Shown: one piece after another, positions 44,760 to 57,226 of the stretch
Layout: each line of letters opens with the position of its first letter
Numbering within the stretch: the first letter of the stretch is position 1
From: Staphylococcus sp. Marseille-Q5304
Lineage (GTDB): Bacteria > Bacillota > Bacilli > Staphylococcales > Staphylococcaceae
NCBI RefSeq assembly: GCF_943737015.1
Contig: NZ_CALSFP010000001.1
Coordinates: 372,001-436,000 of the forward strand
Length of the DNA: 64,000 nucleotides
Direction: 5' to 3'
Program-made: the position numbers and the translations under genes
The notes under the pieces: model-generated
Database searches by the model: none
Told to the model about the DNA's origin: nothing
The model's input: the letters and a program-made list of their open reading frames with translations, nothing else

Positions 44760-45038
44760 ATGGCTCGTAGTATTAAAAAAGGACCTTTCGTCGATGATCA
44801 TCTTATGAAAAAAGTTGAAGCTCAAAGCGGAAGCGAGAAAAAACAAGTGATTAAAACATGGTCACGCCGTTCAACTGTATTCCCAGATTTCATCGGACAT
44901 ACATTTGCAGTATATGATGGTCGCAAACACGTACCAGTATTCATTACTGAAGATATGGTTGGTCATAAATTAGGTGAATTCGTACCAACACGTACATTCA
45001 AAGGTCACGTAGTTGACGATAAAAAAACTAGAAGATAA
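44760..45038 (+). CDS. rpsS: 30S ribosomal protein S19
   Basis: A 92-residue head protein that pairs with S13 near the A-site tRNA. It begins [18 protein letters not shown] and contains [25 protein letters not shown] 44760 with AAGGGAGG upstream is used; an earlier ATG at 44724 gives a non-family extension. The 64-bp gap after rplB contains a GTGTGCGGC/GCACGCAC inverted repeat. Confidence 0.97.
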   Translation: MARSIKKGPFVDDHLMKKVEAQSGSEKKQVIKTWSRRSTVFPDFIGHTFAVYDGRKHVPVFITEDMVGHKLGEFVPTRTFKGHVVDDKKTRR

Positions 45039-45066
45039 TTTCTAACAAGTAGAGGAGGAAATACGA

Positions 45067-45426
45067 ATGGAAGCAAAAGCGGTTGCTAAAACAATCAGAA
45101 TCGCACCTCGTAAAGTTAGATTAGTATTAGATCTAATTAGAGGTAAAAGTGCTGGTGAAGCTCTAGCGATTTTAAAATTAAAAAACAAAGCTTCATCACC
45201 AGTCGTTGAAAAATTATTAATGTCCGCTTTAGCAAATGCAGAGCATAACTACGATATGAACCCTGACCAATTAGTAGTTAAAGAAGCATATGCTAACGAA
45301 GGACCAACATTAAAACGTTTCCGTCCACGTGCACAAGGTCGTGCAAGTGCGATTAACAAACGTACAAGCCACATTACAATCGTCGTAAGTGACGGTAAAG
45401 ATAAAGAAGAAGCTAAAGAAGCTTAA
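45067..45426 (+). CDS. rplV: 50S ribosomal protein L22
   Basis: A 119-residue protein whose long beta hairpin lines the exit tunnel near the macrolide site ([21 protein letters not shown]). It begins [22 protein letters not shown]. The C-terminus is acidic and Lys-rich. AGGAGG precedes the ATG, 28 bp after rpsS. Confidence 0.98.
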   Translation: MEAKAVAKTIRIAPRKVRLVLDLIRGKSAGEALAILKLKNKASSPVVEKLLMSALANAEHNYDMNPDQLVVKEAYANEGPTLKRFRPRAQGRASAINKRTSHITIVVSDGKDKEEAKEA

Positions 45427-45448
45427 TAAACTTTAAGGAGGGAATACT

Positions 45449-46102
45449 GTGGGTCAAAAAATTAATCCAATCGGACTTCGTGTCGGAGTTATCCGTGATT
45501 GGGAAGCTAAATGGTATGCAGAAAAAGATTTCGCTTCACAATTACACGAAGATTTAAGAATCCGTAAATTTATTGATAACGCATTAAAAGAAGCATCAGT
45601 TTCTCACGTTGATATCGAACGTGCTGCTAACCGCATCAACATTGCTATTCACACTGGTAAACCAGGAATGGTTATCGGTAAAGGCGGTTCAGAAATTGAA
45701 AAATTACGTAACAAATTAAATTCATTAACTAACAAAAAAGTACACATCAACGTAGTAGAAATTAAAAAAGTTGATTTAGACGCTAAATTAGTAGCGGAAA
45801 ACATCGCACGTCAATTAGAAAACCGTGCTTCATTCCGTCGTGTACAAAAACAAGCTATCTCAAGAGCTATGAAACTTGGTGCAAAAGGTGTTAAAACACA
45901 AGTTTCAGGTCGTTTAGGCGGAGCTGACATCGCTCGTGCTGAACGTTATTCAGAAGGAACTGTTCCACTTCATACTTTACGTGCTGACATTGGTTATGCA
46001 CACGCTGAAGCAGATACTACTTACGGTAAATTAGGTATTAAAGTATGGATCTATCGTGGAGAAGTTCTTCCTACTATGAACACTAGTGAAGGAGGAAAAT
46101 AA
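45449..46102 (+). CDS. rpsC: 30S ribosomal protein S3
   Basis: A 217-residue protein at the mRNA entry pore with helicase activity. The N-terminal KH domain carries [17 protein letters not shown]; the C-terminal domain includes [30 protein letters not shown] (quoted in part). The start is GTG 45449 with AAGGAGGG upstream. rplP begins two bases after the stop. Confidence 0.98.
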   Translation: MGQKINPIGLRVGVIRDWEAKWYAEKDFASQLHEDLRIRKFIDNALKEASVSHVDIERAANRINIAIHTGKPGMVIGKGGSEIEKLRNKLNSLTNKKVHINVVEIKKVDLDAKLVAENIARQLENRASFRRVQKQAISRAMKLGAKGVKTQVSGRLGGADIARAERYSEGTVPLHTLRADIGYAHAEADTTYGKLGIKVWIYRGEVLPTMNTSEGGK

Positions 46103-46104
46103 TA

Positions 46105-46539
46105 ATGTTACTACCAAAACGTGTAAAATACCGTCGTCAACATCGTCCAAAGACAACTGGTCGTTCAAAAGGCGGTAACTATGTAACATTTGGTGAGTAT
46201 GGTCTTCAAGCAACAACAACGTCTTGGATCACTTCTCGTCAAATCGAATCTGCTCGTATTGCAATGACACGTTACATGAAACGTGGCGGGAAAGTTTGGA
46301 TTAAAATCTTCCCACACAAACCATACACTAAAAAACCTTTAGAAGTACGTATGGGTGCTGGTAAAGGTTCAGTAGAAGGCTGGATCGCAGTTGCAAAACC
46401 AGGTAGAATTTTATTCGAAGTTGCGGGTGTTAACGAAGAAGTAGCACGCGAAGCATTACGTTTAGCAAGTCACAAACTTCCAGTTAAAACTAAGTTTGTA
46501 AAACGTGAAGAATTGGGTGGTGAAACAAATGAAAGCTAA
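46105..46539 (+). CDS. rplP: 50S ribosomal protein L16
   Basis: A 144-residue protein that organises the A-site tRNA region. It begins [14 protein letters not shown] and contains [20 protein letters not shown]. Changes in its central loop cause evernimicin resistance in other species; none is obvious here. GGAGG precedes the ATG. Its end overlaps the rpmC start by 11 bases in another frame. Confidence 0.98.
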   Translation: MLLPKRVKYRRQHRPKTTGRSKGGNYVTFGEYGLQATTTSWITSRQIESARIAMTRYMKRGGKVWIKIFPHKPYTKKPLEVRMGAGKGSVEGWIAVAKPGRILFEVAGVNEEVAREALRLASHKLPVKTKFVKREELGGETNES

Positions 46540-46738
46540 GGAAATTAGAGACTTAACCACTTCAGAAATCGAAGAACAAATCAAATCTTCAAAAGAAGAA
46601 CTTTTTAACCTACGCTTTCAGTTAGCTACAGGTCAATTAGAGGAGACTGCACGAATTCGCACAGTAAGAAAAACGATTGCTCGTCTTAAAACTGTTGCTC
46701 GTGAAAGAGAAATTGAACAAGGAAAAGCTAATCAATAA
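46529..46738 (+). CDS. rpmC: 50S ribosomal protein L29
   Basis: A 69-residue two-helix protein near the tunnel exit. It begins [20 protein letters not shown] and has the signature [15 protein letters not shown] 46529 lies inside the end of rplP and matches the family length; the open frame extends back to 46505 but without a suitable site. GGGTGGTGA provides the ribosome site. Confidence 0.97.
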   Translation: MKAKEIRDLTTSEIEEQIKSSKEELFNLRFQLATGQLEETARIRTVRKTIARLKTVAREREIEQGKANQ

Positions 46739-46763
46739 TTAATTGGAAGAGGAGGTTACAAAA

Positions 46764-47027
46764 GTGAACGAAAGAAATGATCGTAAAGTTTATGTAGGTA
46801 GAGTCGTTTCCGATAAAATGGATAAAACTGTAACTGTACTTGTTGAAACATACAAAACACACAAACTATATGGTAAACGAGTAAAATACTCTAAAAAATA
46901 CAAAACACATGATGAAAACAACTCAGCTAAATTAGGGGACATTGTTAAAATTCAAGAAACACGTCCTTTATCAGCAACGAAACGATTCCGTTTAGTAGAA
47001 ATTGTTGAAGAATCAGTTATTATTTAA
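46764..47027 (+). CDS. rpsQ: 30S ribosomal protein S17
   Basis: An 87-residue OB-fold protein that binds 16S rRNA early in assembly. It contains [20 protein letters not shown] and [20 protein letters not shown]. The GTG start at 46764 is preferred: GAGGAGGT (46749-46756) lies 7 nt upstream and the resulting [12 protein letters not shown] start fits staphylococcal S17. The frame is open back to 46743. Confidence 0.96.
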   Translation: MNERNDRKVYVGRVVSDKMDKTVTVLVETYKTHKLYGKRVKYSKKYKTHDENNSAKLGDIVKIQETRPLSATKRFRLVEIVEESVII

Positions 47028-47053
47028 TTAATGTGAAGATAAAGGAGGTTTAA

Positions 47054-47425
<372 letters not shown>

Positions 47426-47466
47426 TCAAATCATTTATAATATAAAGACTTAAGGAGGTGCCACAC

Positions 47467-47787
47467 ATGCATATCAAAAAAGGTGACAATGTAAAAGTTA
47501 TCGCAGGTAAAGACAAAGGTAAGGAAGGTAAAGTTGTTCAAACATTACCTAAACAAGACCGTGTCGTTGTGGAAGGTGTTAACGTAATCAAAAAACACAA
47601 AAAACCAACTCAATTTAATCCTGAAGGTGGAATCTTAGAAACAGAGGCAGCAATCCATGTTTCTAACGTACAATTATTAGATCCAAAAACAAACGAACCA
47701 ACACGTGTTGGATACAAAATCGAAGATGGTAAAAAAGTTCGTATCGCTAAAAAATCAGGCGAAGAAATCAAATCTAATAATGAATAA
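47467..47787 (+). CDS. rplX: 50S ribosomal protein L24
   Basis: A 106-residue assembly-initiating protein with a KOW motif ([21 protein letters not shown], quoted with break: [14 protein letters not shown]). ATG 47467 with AAGGAGGTG upstream is used; a GTG at 47458 lies within that site. Other blocks are [15 protein letters not shown] and [15 protein letters not shown]. Confidence 0.97.
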   Translation: MHIKKGDNVKVIAGKDKGKEGKVVQTLPKQDRVVVEGVNVIKKHKKPTQFNPEGGILETEAAIHVSNVQLLDPKTNEPTRVGYKIEDGKKVRIAKKSGEEIKSNNE

Positions 47788-47809
47788 TTAATTGAAAGGA
47801 GGATCCACT

Positions 47810-48349
47810 TTGAACCGTTTAAAAGAAAGATATAGCTCTGAAGTTACTCAAAACTTAGTTAAAAAGTTTAACTACAGTTCAGTAATGGAAGTACCAAAAA
47901 TTGAAAAAATTGTTGTGAATATGGGTGTTGGTGACGCTGTTCAAAATTCTAAAGTGTTAGACGACGCTGTAGAAGAATTACAAGCAATCACTGGTCAAAA
48001 ACCATTAATCACTAAAGCGAAAAAATCAGTAGCAACATTCCGTTTACGTGAAGGTATGCCAATCGGTGCAAAAACAACTTTACGTGGAGAAAGAATGTAT
48101 GACTTCTTAGACAAACTAATCTCAGTTTCACTACCACGTGTACGTGACTTCCGTGGTGTTTCTAAAACTGCATTCGACGGTAGAGGTAACTATACTTTAG
48201 GTATTAAAGAACAATTAATTTTCCCAGAAATTGACTACGATCGAGTAAGTAAAGTAAGAGGAATGGATATCGTTATCGTAACGACTGCTAACACTGACGA
48301 GGAAGCTCGTGAATTGTTAACACAATTCGGTATGCCATTTCAAAAATAA
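47810..48349 (+). CDS. rplE: 50S ribosomal protein L5
   Basis: A 179-residue protein that binds 5S rRNA and contacts P-site tRNA. It contains [39 protein letters not shown] and [18 protein letters not shown]. The TTG start at 47810 has AAAGGAGG 7 nt upstream and gives the MNRLKERY start seen in S. aureus L5. The longer frame at 47792 lacks a site. Confidence 0.97.
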   Translation: MNRLKERYSSEVTQNLVKKFNYSSVMEVPKIEKIVVNMGVGDAVQNSKVLDDAVEELQAITGQKPLITKAKKSVATFRLREGMPIGAKTTLRGERMYDFLDKLISVSLPRVRDFRGVSKTAFDGRGNYTLGIKEQLIFPEIDYDRVSKVRGMDIVIVTTANTDEEARELLTQFGMPFQK

Positions 48350-48370
48350 TCTCTAAAGGAGGCTAATTAA

Positions 48371-48556
48371 GTGGCTAAAAGTTCAATGGTTGCTAAGCAA
48401 CAGAAAAAACAAAAGTACCAAGTACGTGAGTATACACGCTGTGAACGTTGTGGTCGTCCACATTCTGTATATCGTAAATTTAAATTATGCCGTATTTGTT
48501 TCCGTGAATTAGCTTATAAAGGCCAAATCCCTGGCGTTCGTAAAGCTAGCTGGTAA
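48371..48556 (+). CDS. rpsZ: 30S ribosomal protein S14, zinc-binding short form
   Basis: A 61-residue S14 of the C+ type. Four zinc-ligand cysteines are present at 24, 27, 40 and 43 ([13 protein letters not shown]). Firmicutes often carry a second, longer zinc-free S14 elsewhere that replaces it under zinc limitation. The start is GTG 48371 with AAAGGAGG upstream. The gene is often labelled rpsN type Z. Confidence 0.97.
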   Translation: MAKSSMVAKQQKKQKYQVREYTRCERCGRPHSVYRKFKLCRICFRELAYKGQIPGVRKASW

Positions 48557-48587
48557 TATATAAAAGTCTGAAAGGAGGCAACAATCA

Positions 48588-48986
48588 ATGACAATCAACG
48601 ATCCAATTGCAGATATGCTAACTCGTGTAAGAAACGCAAACATGGTGCGTCACGATAAATTAGAATTACCTGCATCAAATATCAAAAAAGAAATTGCTGA
48701 AATATTAAAGAGTGAAGGTTTCATCAAAAATGTAGAATACGTTGAAGACGATAAACAAGGAGTTATCCGTTTATTCCTTAAATATGGTCAAAACAACGAA
48801 CGTGTTATCACAGGTTTAAAACGTATTTCTAAACCAGGTTTACGTGTTTATGCAAAAGCTAACGAAGTACCTAAAGTACTTAACGGTTTAGGTATTGCAT
48901 TAGTTTCAACTTCTGAAGGTGTTATCACTGACAAAGAAGCTAGAAAACGTAACATCGGTGGAGAAATCTTAGCATACATTTGGTAA
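48588..48986 (+). CDS. rpsH: 30S ribosomal protein S8
   Basis: A 132-residue 16S rRNA-binding protein, the spc operon repressor in E. coli. It begins [18 protein letters not shown] and ends with the conserved [22 protein letters not shown] (final part quoted: [12 protein letters not shown]). AAAGGAGG precedes ATG 48588. Confidence 0.98.
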   Translation: MTINDPIADMLTRVRNANMVRHDKLELPASNIKKEIAEILKSEGFIKNVEYVEDDKQGVIRLFLKYGQNNERVITGLKRISKPGLRVYAKANEVPKVLNGLGIALVSTSEGVITDKEARKRNIGGEILAYIW

Positions 48987-49010
48987 TAATAAATAAGGAG
49001 GTGCGATAAC

Positions 49011-49547
49011 ATGAGTCGTGTTGGTAAAAAAATTATTGACATTCCAAGTGACGTAACAGTAAGTATTGAAGGCAATACTGTAACTGTTAAAGGTCCTAAA
49101 GGTGAACTATCAAAAACTTTAAGTGAAAGAATGACATATAAACAAGAAGAAAGTACATTAGAAGTTGTAAGACCAACTGATTCTAAAGATGATAGAACAG
49201 TACATGGTACAACTCGTGCTTTAATCAATAATATGATTTTAGGTGTTTCTCAAGGTTACCAAAAAACACTTGAACTAGTAGGTGTTGGTTACCGTGCGCA
49301 AATGCAAGGTAAAGACTTAGTACTAAACGTTGGTTATTCACACCCAGTTGAATTCAAAGCTGACGAAGGTATTAACTTTTCTGTTGAGAAAAATACTAAA
49401 GTTACTGTAGAAGGTATTTCTAAGGAACAAGTTGGAGCAATGGCTTCAAACATCCGTGCAGTAAGACCTCCAGAACCTTATAAAGGTAAAGGAATTCGTT
49501 ACCAAGGTGAATATGTTCGCCGTAAAGAAGGTAAAACTGGTAAATAA
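49011..49547 (+). CDS. rplF: 50S ribosomal protein L6
   Basis: A 178-residue two-lobed protein near the GTPase centre. It begins [20 protein letters not shown] and ends with [22 protein letters not shown], the conserved 23S rRNA-binding segment ([13 protein letters not shown]). AAGGAGGTG precedes ATG 49011. Loss-of-function changes in L6 are known in aminoglycoside-resistant variants; none is obvious here. Confidence 0.98.
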   Translation: MSRVGKKIIDIPSDVTVSIEGNTVTVKGPKGELSKTLSERMTYKQEESTLEVVRPTDSKDDRTVHGTTRALINNMILGVSQGYQKTLELVGVGYRAQMQGKDLVLNVGYSHPVEFKADEGINFSVEKNTKVTVEGISKEQVGAMASNIRAVRPPEPYKGKGIRYQGEYVRRKEGKTGK

Positions 49548-49578
49548 TAAATAACTTTCAGAAGAAAGGAGTAGTAAA

Positions 49579-49941
49579 ATGATCAGCAAAATTGATAAAA
49601 ATAAAGTACGTTTAAAAAGACATGCTCGTGTTCGTACTAAATTATCTGGTACAGCTGAAAAACCACGTTTAAACATTTATCGTTCAAACAAGCATATCTA
49701 TGCACAAGTTATCGATGATGTGAACGGTGAAACGTTAGCGCAAGCATCAACTCAAGAAGATGCATTTGCAAACGAATCTGGTTCAAAAGTTGAATTATCA
49801 GCTAAAGTCGGAGAAACAGTAGCCAAAAGAGCAAGCGAAAAAGGCGTTAAAACAATCGTATTCGACCGTGGAGGTTACTTATACCATGGCCGTGTGAAAG
49901 CTTTAGCCGAAGCAGCTCGTGAAAATGGATTAGAATTTTAA
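49579..49941 (+). CDS. rplR: 50S ribosomal protein L18
   Basis: A 120-residue 5S rRNA-binding protein. Blocks are [30 protein letters not shown] and [26 protein letters not shown] (last eleven: [10 protein letters not shown] region). AGAAAGGAG lies upstream of the ATG, 31 bp after rplF. Confidence 0.97.
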   Translation: MISKIDKNKVRLKRHARVRTKLSGTAEKPRLNIYRSNKHIYAQVIDDVNGETLAQASTQEDAFANESGSKVELSAKVGETVAKRASEKGVKTIVFDRGGYLYHGRVKALAEAARENGLEF

Positions 49942-49961
49942 TTTAAAGGAGGGACATTTAC

Positions 49962-50459
49962 ATGGCTCGTAGAGAAGAAGCTAAAGAGTTTGAAGAACGC
50001 GTTGTTACAATTAACCGTGTTGCAAAAGTTGTAAAAGGTGGACGTAGTTTCCGTTTCACAGCTCTAGTAGTTGTTGGTGATAAAAACGGACGCGTTGGAT
50101 TCGGAACAGGTAAAGCACAAGAGGTTCCAGAAGCTATCAAAAAAGCTGTAGAATCAGCTAAAAAAGATTTAGTTCACGTACCACGTGTTGAAGGAACTAC
50201 TCCTCACATCATCACTGGTCGTTATAGTTCAGGTAGCGTACTTATGAAACCAGCTGCACCAGGTACTGGTGTTATCGCAGGTGGTCCAGTTCGTGCGGTA
50301 TTAGAATTAGCAGGTATTACTGATATCTTAAGTAAATCATTAGGTTCAAACACTCCAATTAACATGGTTCGTGCGACAATCAATGGTTTACAAAACCTTA
50401 AAAACGCTGAAGATGTTGCGAAATTACGTGGCAAATCAGTAGAAGAATTATACAATTAA
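49962..50459 (+). CDS. rpsE: 30S ribosomal protein S5
   Basis: A 165-residue protein important for decoding accuracy and mRNA unwinding. The spectinomycin-binding loop region reads [40 protein letters not shown] and [14 protein letters not shown] follow. AAAGGAGGG precedes ATG 49962. Its stop overlaps the next ribosome binding site (TAAGGAGGG). Confidence 0.98.
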   Translation: MARREEAKEFEERVVTINRVAKVVKGGRSFRFTALVVVGDKNGRVGFGTGKAQEVPEAIKKAVESAKKDLVHVPRVEGTTPHIITGRYSSGSVLMKPAAPGTGVIAGGPVRAVLELAGITDILSKSLGSNTPINMVRATINGLQNLKNAEDVAKLRGKSVEELYN

Positions 50460-50475
50460 GGAGGGAAAATAAATT

Positions 50476-50655
50476 ATGGCTAAATTACAAATTACCCTCA
50501 CTCGTAGTGTTATAGGTCGTCCAGAAACACAACGTAAAACTGTTGAAGCTTTAGGTTTGAAAAAAACTAATTCTTCAGTAGTTGTTGAAGATAACCCAGC
50601 TATTCGTGGGCAAATCAACAAAGTAAGTCACTTAGTGACAGTAGAAGAAAAATAA
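50476..50655 (+). CDS. rpmD: 50S ribosomal protein L30
   Basis: A 59-residue protein, easily missed by length filters. It begins [20 protein letters not shown] and contains [20 protein letters not shown]. It is complete, ending VEEK. AAGGAGGG at the rpsE stop is its ribosome binding site. It occupies the standard place between rpsE and rplO. Confidence 0.97.
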   Translation: MAKLQITLTRSVIGRPETQRKTVEALGLKKTNSSVVVEDNPAIRGQINKVSHLVTVEEK

Positions 50656-50672
50656 TTTGAGGAGGTGCCGAA

Positions 50673-51112
50673 ATGAAATTACATGAGTTAAAACCAGCTG
50701 AAGGTTCACGTAGAGAACGTAACCGCGTAGGTCGTGGTGCAGCTACAGGTAACGGAAAAACAAGTGGTCGCGGTCAAAAAGGACAAAAAGCGCGTTCAGG
50801 TGGTAAAGTAAGACCAGGATTCGAAGGTGGTCAATTACCATTATTCCGTCGCTTACCAAAACGAGGTTTTACTAACATTAACCGTAAGGAATATGCTATT
50901 GTTAACTTAGACCAACTTAACAAGTTTGAGGATGGTACAGAAGTAACTCCAGCCTTATTAGTAGAATCTGGTGTAGTTAAAAGTGAAAAATCTGGTATTA
51001 AAATATTAGGTAATGGTACGCTTGATAAGAAACTAACAGTTAAAGCTCATAAATTCTCTGCTTCTGCAGCAGATGCTATTGATGCAAAAGGTGGAGCACA
51101 CGAGGTGATCTA

Positions 51113-51113
<1 letters not shown>
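50673..51113 (+). CDS. rplO: 50S ribosomal protein L15
   Basis: A 146-residue late assembly protein. It begins [20 protein letters not shown], followed by the glycine-rich, basic [20 protein letters not shown] (N-terminal extended tail) and [26 protein letters not shown] precedes the ATG. Its TAA overlaps the secY ATG by one base. Confidence 0.98.
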
Positions 51114-53070
<1,957 letters not shown>

Positions 53071-53196
53071 GATCAACTATTACGGTCTGTAGTTAAGCCA
53101 AAGGTATAATTGAATAAGAGTGATAATGCGATTGAGTAATTCATTTTAATTTTGTTAGACTTTTATAAACGCACTAATAGACTCGTATGGTTTGAG

Positions 53197-53230
53197 TTGA
53201 TAGGTAACGATAACCAACTATATGTATAAG
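53197..53230 (+). promoter_or_regulatory. possible internal promoter before infA
   Basis: TTGATA (53197-53202) is followed by TATATG (53219-53224) or TATAAG (53225-53230) in the 174-bp gap after adk. Spacing to the better -10 is not ideal, so this is tentative. Confidence 0.35.
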
Positions 53231-53244
53231 GGGGAAATTAGTAA

Positions 53245-53463
53245 ATGGCAAAACAAGATGTAATTGAATTAGAAGGTACTGTATTAGATACTTTACCGAA
53301 TGCAATGTTTAAAGTAGAATTGGAAAATGGTCATGAGATTTTAGCACATGTAAGTGGTAAAATCAGAATGAATTATATCCGTATTCTACCTGGCGACAAA
53401 GTAACAGTAGAAATGTCTCCGTACGATTTAACACGCGGAAGAATTACTTATCGTTATAAATAA
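53245..53463 (+). CDS. infA: translation initiation factor IF-1
   Basis: A 72-residue OB-fold protein that occupies the 30S A site during initiation. It contains [35 protein letters not shown] and [19 protein letters not shown] precedes ATG 53245. It keeps its usual place before rpmJ and rpsM even though map is missing. Confidence 0.98.
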
Positions 53464-53481
53464 AGTCACTCCATAATATAG

Positions 53482-53607
<126 letters not shown>

Positions 53608-53628
53608 TAAAGAGAGGTGTAAATAATT

Positions 53629-53994
53629 ATGGCACGTATTGCAGGAGTGGATATTCCACGTGAAAAACGTATCGTTATTTCATTAACATATGTATACGGT
53701 ATCGGTACAACAACAGCAAACAAAATTGCTGAAGAAGCAAATGTTTCACCAGCTACACGAGTTAAAGATCTAACAGATGACGAATTAGGTCGTATCCGTG
53801 AAGTAGTAGACGGCTATAAAGTTGAAGGTGACTTACGCCGTGAGCAAAACTTAAACATTAAACGTTTAATGGAAATCTCATCTTACCGTGGTATTCGTCA
53901 CCGTCGTGGCTTACCAGTACGCGGACAAAAGACTAAAAACAATGCTCGTACAAGAAAAGGCCCAGTTAAAACTGTAGCTAATAAGAAAAAATAA
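53629..53994 (+). CDS. rpsM: 30S ribosomal protein S13
   Basis: A 121-residue head protein that contacts P-site tRNA and 50S bridges. It begins [20 protein letters not shown] and ends with the basic tail [28 protein letters not shown] lies upstream of the ATG, 21 bp after rpmJ. Confidence 0.98.
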   Translation: MARIAGVDIPREKRIVISLTYVYGIGTTTANKIAEEANVSPATRVKDLTDDELGRIREVVDGYKVEGDLRREQNLNIKRLMEISSYRGIRHRRGLPVRGQKTKNNARTRKGPVKTVANKKK

Positions 53995-54017
53995 TAGGTA
54001 AAGGAGGCAAAATATAA

Positions 54018-54410
54018 ATGGCACGTAAACAACAAGTATCTCGTAAACGTAAAGTGAAAAAGAATATTGAGAATGGTGTTGCACACATCCGCTCAACATT
54101 CAACAATACAATCGTAACTATCACTGATGAGTTTGGTAACGCATTATCATGGTCATCAGCAGGTGCACTTGGATTCAAAGGTTCTAAAAAATCAACACCA
54201 TTTGCTGCTCAAATGGCATCAGAAACTGCATCTAAGACAGCTATGGAACATGGTTTAAAAACTGTTGAAGTTACTGTAAAAGGACCTGGTCCAGGTCGTG
54301 AATCAGCTATCCGTGCATTACAATCAGCTGGTTTAGAAGTAACTGCAATCCGTGACGTTACTCCAGTACCACATAATGGTTGTCGTCCACCAAAACGTCG
54401 TCGCGTATAA
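54018..54410 (+). CDS. rpsK: 30S ribosomal protein S11
   Basis: A 130-residue platform protein near the E site. Blocks are [33 protein letters not shown] and the C-terminal [23 protein letters not shown] precedes ATG 54018. The gap of 75 bp to rpoA contains no terminator. Confidence 0.98.
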   Translation: MARKQQVSRKRKVKKNIENGVAHIRSTFNNTIVTITDEFGNALSWSSAGALGFKGSKKSTPFAAQMASETASKTAMEHGLKTVEVTVKGPGPGRESAIRALQSAGLEVTAIRDVTPVPHNGCRPPKRRRV

Positions 54411-54485
54411 TTTTATTGTTTAGTCACAGGTCACTGAGAAATACAGTATATATCAAGTCGACGTATTCAAGGAGGATTTTTGTAA

Positions 54486-55430
54486 ATGATTGAAATAGAA
54501 AAACCTAGAATTGAAACAATTGAAATTAGTGAAGATGCTAAATTCGGTAAGTTCGTTGTTGAACCACTAGAGCGTGGCTACGGTACTACACTAGGAAACT
54601 CCTTACGTCGTATCCTACTATCTTCATTACCAGGTGCAGCCGTCAAGTACATTGAAATCGAAGGTGTGTTACACGAATTCTCAGCAATAGATAATGTAGT
54701 CGAAGATGTTTCAACAATTATTATGAACATTAAAAAACTTACATTAAAAATCTATTCTGAAGAAGACAAAACTTTAGAAATTGATGTTAAAGATGAGGGC
54801 GAAGTTACTGCAAGTGACATTACTCATGATAGTGATGTAGAGATTTTAAATCCTGATATTAAAATCGCAACAGTTTCTAAAGGTGGACATTTAAAAATCC
54901 GTCTTGTTGCTAATAAGGGTAGAGGTTACGCATTAGCAGAAGAAAATAACACTAGTGATTTACCAATTGGTGTAATTCCAGTGGATTCACTTTATTCACC
55001 TGTTGAACGTGTAAACTATACAGTTGAAAATACACGTGTAGGTCAAAGTAGTGATTTTGATAAATTGACTTTAGATGTCTGGACAGATGGTTCGATTACG
55101 CCACAAGAATCTGTATCTTTAGCAGCTAAGATCTTAACTGAACACTTGAATATCTTCGTTGGATTAACTGATGAAGCTCAAAATGCTGAAATCATGATTG
55201 AAAAAGAAGAAGATCAAAAAGAAAAAGTATTAGAAATGTCAATTGAAGAACTAGATTTATCTGTTCGTTCATACAACTGCTTAAAACGTGCAGGCATTAA
55301 CTCTGTTCAAGAATTAGCTGATAAATCAGAAGCAGATATGATGAAAGTGCGTAATTTAGGACGTAAATCTTTAGAAGAAGTTAAATATAAACTTGAAGAT
55401 TTAGGTTTAGGTTTAAGAAAAGAAGATTAA
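54486..55430 (+). CDS. rpoA: RNA polymerase alpha subunit
   Basis: A 314-residue subunit. The N-terminal domain, to about residue 230, dimerises and binds beta and beta-prime, with [20 protein letters not shown] near residues 31-50. A flexible acidic linker leads to the C-terminal domain (about 245-314, [16 protein letters not shown] and [15 protein letters not shown]), which binds UP elements and activators. AAGGAGG lies upstream of the ATG. Standard position between rpsK and rplQ. Confidence 0.98.
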   Translation: MIEIEKPRIETIEISEDAKFGKFVVEPLERGYGTTLGNSLRRILLSSLPGAAVKYIEIEGVLHEFSAIDNVVEDVSTIIMNIKKLTLKIYSEEDKTLEIDVKDEGEVTASDITHDSDVEILNPDIKIATVSKGGHLKIRLVANKGRGYALAEENNTSDLPIGVIPVDSLYSPVERVNYTVENTRVGQSSDFDKLTLDVWTDGSITPQESVSLAAKILTEHLNIFVGLTDEAQNAEIMIEKEEDQKEKVLEMSIEELDLSVRSYNCLKRAGINSVQELADKSEADMMKVRNLGRKSLEEVKYKLEDLGLGLRKED

Positions 55431-55448
55431 TATAAAGGAGGTTAACTC

Positions 55449-55817
55449 ATGGGTTACAGAAAATTAGGACGTACTTCTGATCAACGTAAAGCAATGTTAC
55501 GTGACTTAGCGACGTCACTTATCGTTAGCGAACGCATTGAAACTACAGAAGCTCGTGCAAAAGAACTACGTAGCATCGTAGAAAAATTAATCACTTTAGG
55601 TAAAAAAGGCGATATCGCTTCTCGTCGTCAAGCAGCTGAAACATTACGTAAAGTTGAAATTTTAAATGAAGATGAAACTACTCAAACAGTACTTCAAAAG
55701 CTATTTGGTGAAATTGCTGAACGTTATGAAGAACGTCAAGGCGGTTACACTCGTATCTTAAAAGCAGGCCCTCGTCGTGGTGATGGTGCTGAGTCAGTAA
55801 TCATTGAATTAGTTTAA
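55449..55817 (+). CDS. rplQ: 50S ribosomal protein L17
   Basis: A 122-residue protein at the tunnel exit rim. It begins [20 protein letters not shown] and ends [28 protein letters not shown] precedes ATG 55449. It is the last gene of the main cluster and is followed by a long hairpin terminator. Confidence 0.98.
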   Translation: MGYRKLGRTSDQRKAMLRDLATSLIVSERIETTEARAKELRSIVEKLITLGKKGDIASRRQAAETLRKVEILNEDETTQTVLQKLFGEIAERYEERQGGYTRILKAGPRRGDGAESVIIELV

Positions 55818-55900
55818 TTTAAATACACGTACTACTATATATAAAGCAAATGAGTGCAACGATAGTATTTGCCACATACAAATATTGTCTAGCTCAGAGT

Positions 55901-55969
55901 ACCCCATCAAAACTAAATAACTTGTTAAAGCGTGAACTCAATATTGATGGGGTGCGCGCTTTTTTTTTA
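55901..55969 (+). terminator. terminator of the ribosomal protein cluster
   Basis: ACCCCATCAA (55901-55910) pairs with TTGATGGGGT (55944-55953), followed by GCGCGC and T9. The loop is long at 33 nt. Confidence 0.8.
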
Positions 55970-56068
55970 CTCCCCCTTATTAGCTATGCTAATTAGGGGG
56001 AGTTATGCATTTGCCAATGCAAATGCGAACCGCTAAACCCTTATTAGTTTTACTAATTAGGGGGAGTT
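55969..56068 (+). repeat. duplicated ATTAGGGGGAGT hairpins
   Basis: Hairpin one pairs 55969-55984 with 55988-56003 (16 bp, one mismatch, 3-nt loop). Hairpin two pairs 56038-56048 with 56052-56062 and carries the same mismatch. Both end in CTAATTAGGGGGAGTT (55989-56004 and 56053-56068), so the unit is duplicated. Confidence 0.7.
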
Positions 56069-56073
56069 GACTG

Positions 56074-56178
56074 TGGGACAGAAATCTAGAAAGATTTCGT
56101 AGTCCCACGTCGGCAAGGATGACTAGAATTGAAACAAGCTTTTTAAAGCGCAATTTCAATTCAGACATCTACTGCCAA
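56074..56178 (+). repeat. structured GGGACAG intergenic repeat, copy 2
   Basis: About 105 bp, related to 24671-24791. Stem 1 is GGGAC with GTCCC plus GAAATC with GATTTC. The inner arms GAATTGAAA and TTTCAATTC and the GCTT/AAGC helix are kept, although the loop sequence differs from copy 1, as expected for selected RNA or DNA structure. Confidence 0.75.
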
Positions 56179-56416
56179 ACATGTAGCAGGTATGTAATTA
56201 GAATAATCGAATATGCGAATCTTTGAGCCATTGAAACGCTGGTGATTAGGGGGAGTCTTTTAGGGAACACCTGAGCAGAGTTCATGTGTAAGTATCACTA
56301 AGTTGCAGGGCAATAAGTGCTGCTTTATTTGTTCAATATGATTGAGGGGTGTGCATTTTTAGCATGTTTCATGTAGAATAAAATAGATGTATTAATTTAT
56401 TTTGGAGGCAATTGAA

Positions 56417-57226
56417 ATGGTCATGGATAACCATGCGATAGCGTTTAATCATGTTTCATTTAAATACGATGAGGATGCATCTTTAGTACTAGATGATGTA
56501 TCTTTTAATGTGCCTACAGGCCAATGGACATCTATTGTTGGTCATAATGGTTCTGGAAAGTCTACGATTGCTAAATTAATGATTGGTATTGAAGAGCCAG
56601 TAGCAGGAACGATTTATTTAAATGGTCAGCAACTTAACGCATCTTCGGTTCAAGAGTTAAGAAAGCAGATTGGTATTGTATTTCAAAATCCTGAGAATCA
56701 ATTTGTAGGGGCTACGGTTGAATTTGATGTTGCATTTGGGCTAGAAAATCATGCAGTGGGTTATGAAAAAATGCAACAAATTGTTCCTGACGTACTGCAA
56801 GATGTGGAGATGTTGGATAAAGCAAAGTATGAACCACAATCATTATCGGGTGGTCAAAAACAACGTGTTGCTATTGCAGGGGTTCTTGCATTGAATACAG
56901 ATATCATTATTTTGGATGAAGCAACTTCAATGTTGGATCCTTCGGGGCGTAAAGAATTATTAAACTTGATTCGAGAATTGAAACAACACAGAGATGTTAC
57001 GATTATATCGATTACGCATGATTTAACAGAAGCTTTAGTAGCTGATCATTTAATTGTGATGAACGAGGGTAAAGTTTATGATGCAGGACCACCACAATAT
57101 ATTTTTAAAGATGGTGCTCAATTGACGAAAATAGGTTTAGATTTACCATTTTCAATGCGTATGAATCAGCTCCTCTTTAATAAAAACGACTTTGTAACTT
57201 ACGAAAGGTTGTTGGAGAATTTATGA
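56417..57226 (+). CDS. ecfA1: energy-coupling factor transporter ATPase EcfA1
   Basis: A 269-residue ATPase of the shared ECF module that drives several vitamin-specific S components. Motifs are Walker [11 protein letters not shown]-loop IVFQNPENQ, signature [12 protein letters not shown], Walker [13 protein letters not shown] and H-loop ITHD. ATG 56417 is 8 nt after GGAGG; the TTG at 56402 lies before that site. Its stop overlaps the ecfA2 start by four bases. It was formerly annotated as cbiO. Confidence 0.93.
   Translation: MVMDNHAIAFNHVSFKYDEDASLVLDDVSFNVPTGQWTSIVGHNGSGKSTIAKLMIGIEEPVAGTIYLNGQQLNASSVQELRKQIGIVFQNPENQFVGATVEFDVAFGLENHAVGYEKMQQIVPDVLQDVEMLDKAKYEPQSLSGGQKQRVAIAGVLALNTDIIILDEATSMLDPSGRKELLNLIRELKQHRDVTIISITHDLTEALVADHLIVMNEGKVYDAGPPQYIFKDGAQLTKIGLDLPFSMRMNQLLFNKNDFVTYERLLENL

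Larger units (their letters stand above)
55818..56416. other. repeat-rich region between rplQ and ecfA1
   Basis: A 599-bp non-coding region, the longest in the window. In order it holds the rplQ terminator, two related hairpins, a third short hairpin GCATTTGC/GCAAATGC (56007-56014, 56019-56026), the second GGGACAG repeat, and one more lone ATTAGGGGGAGT at 56245-56256. TAGAAT at 56374-56379 is the likely ecfA1 -10. No ORF was recognised. Confidence 0.6.
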
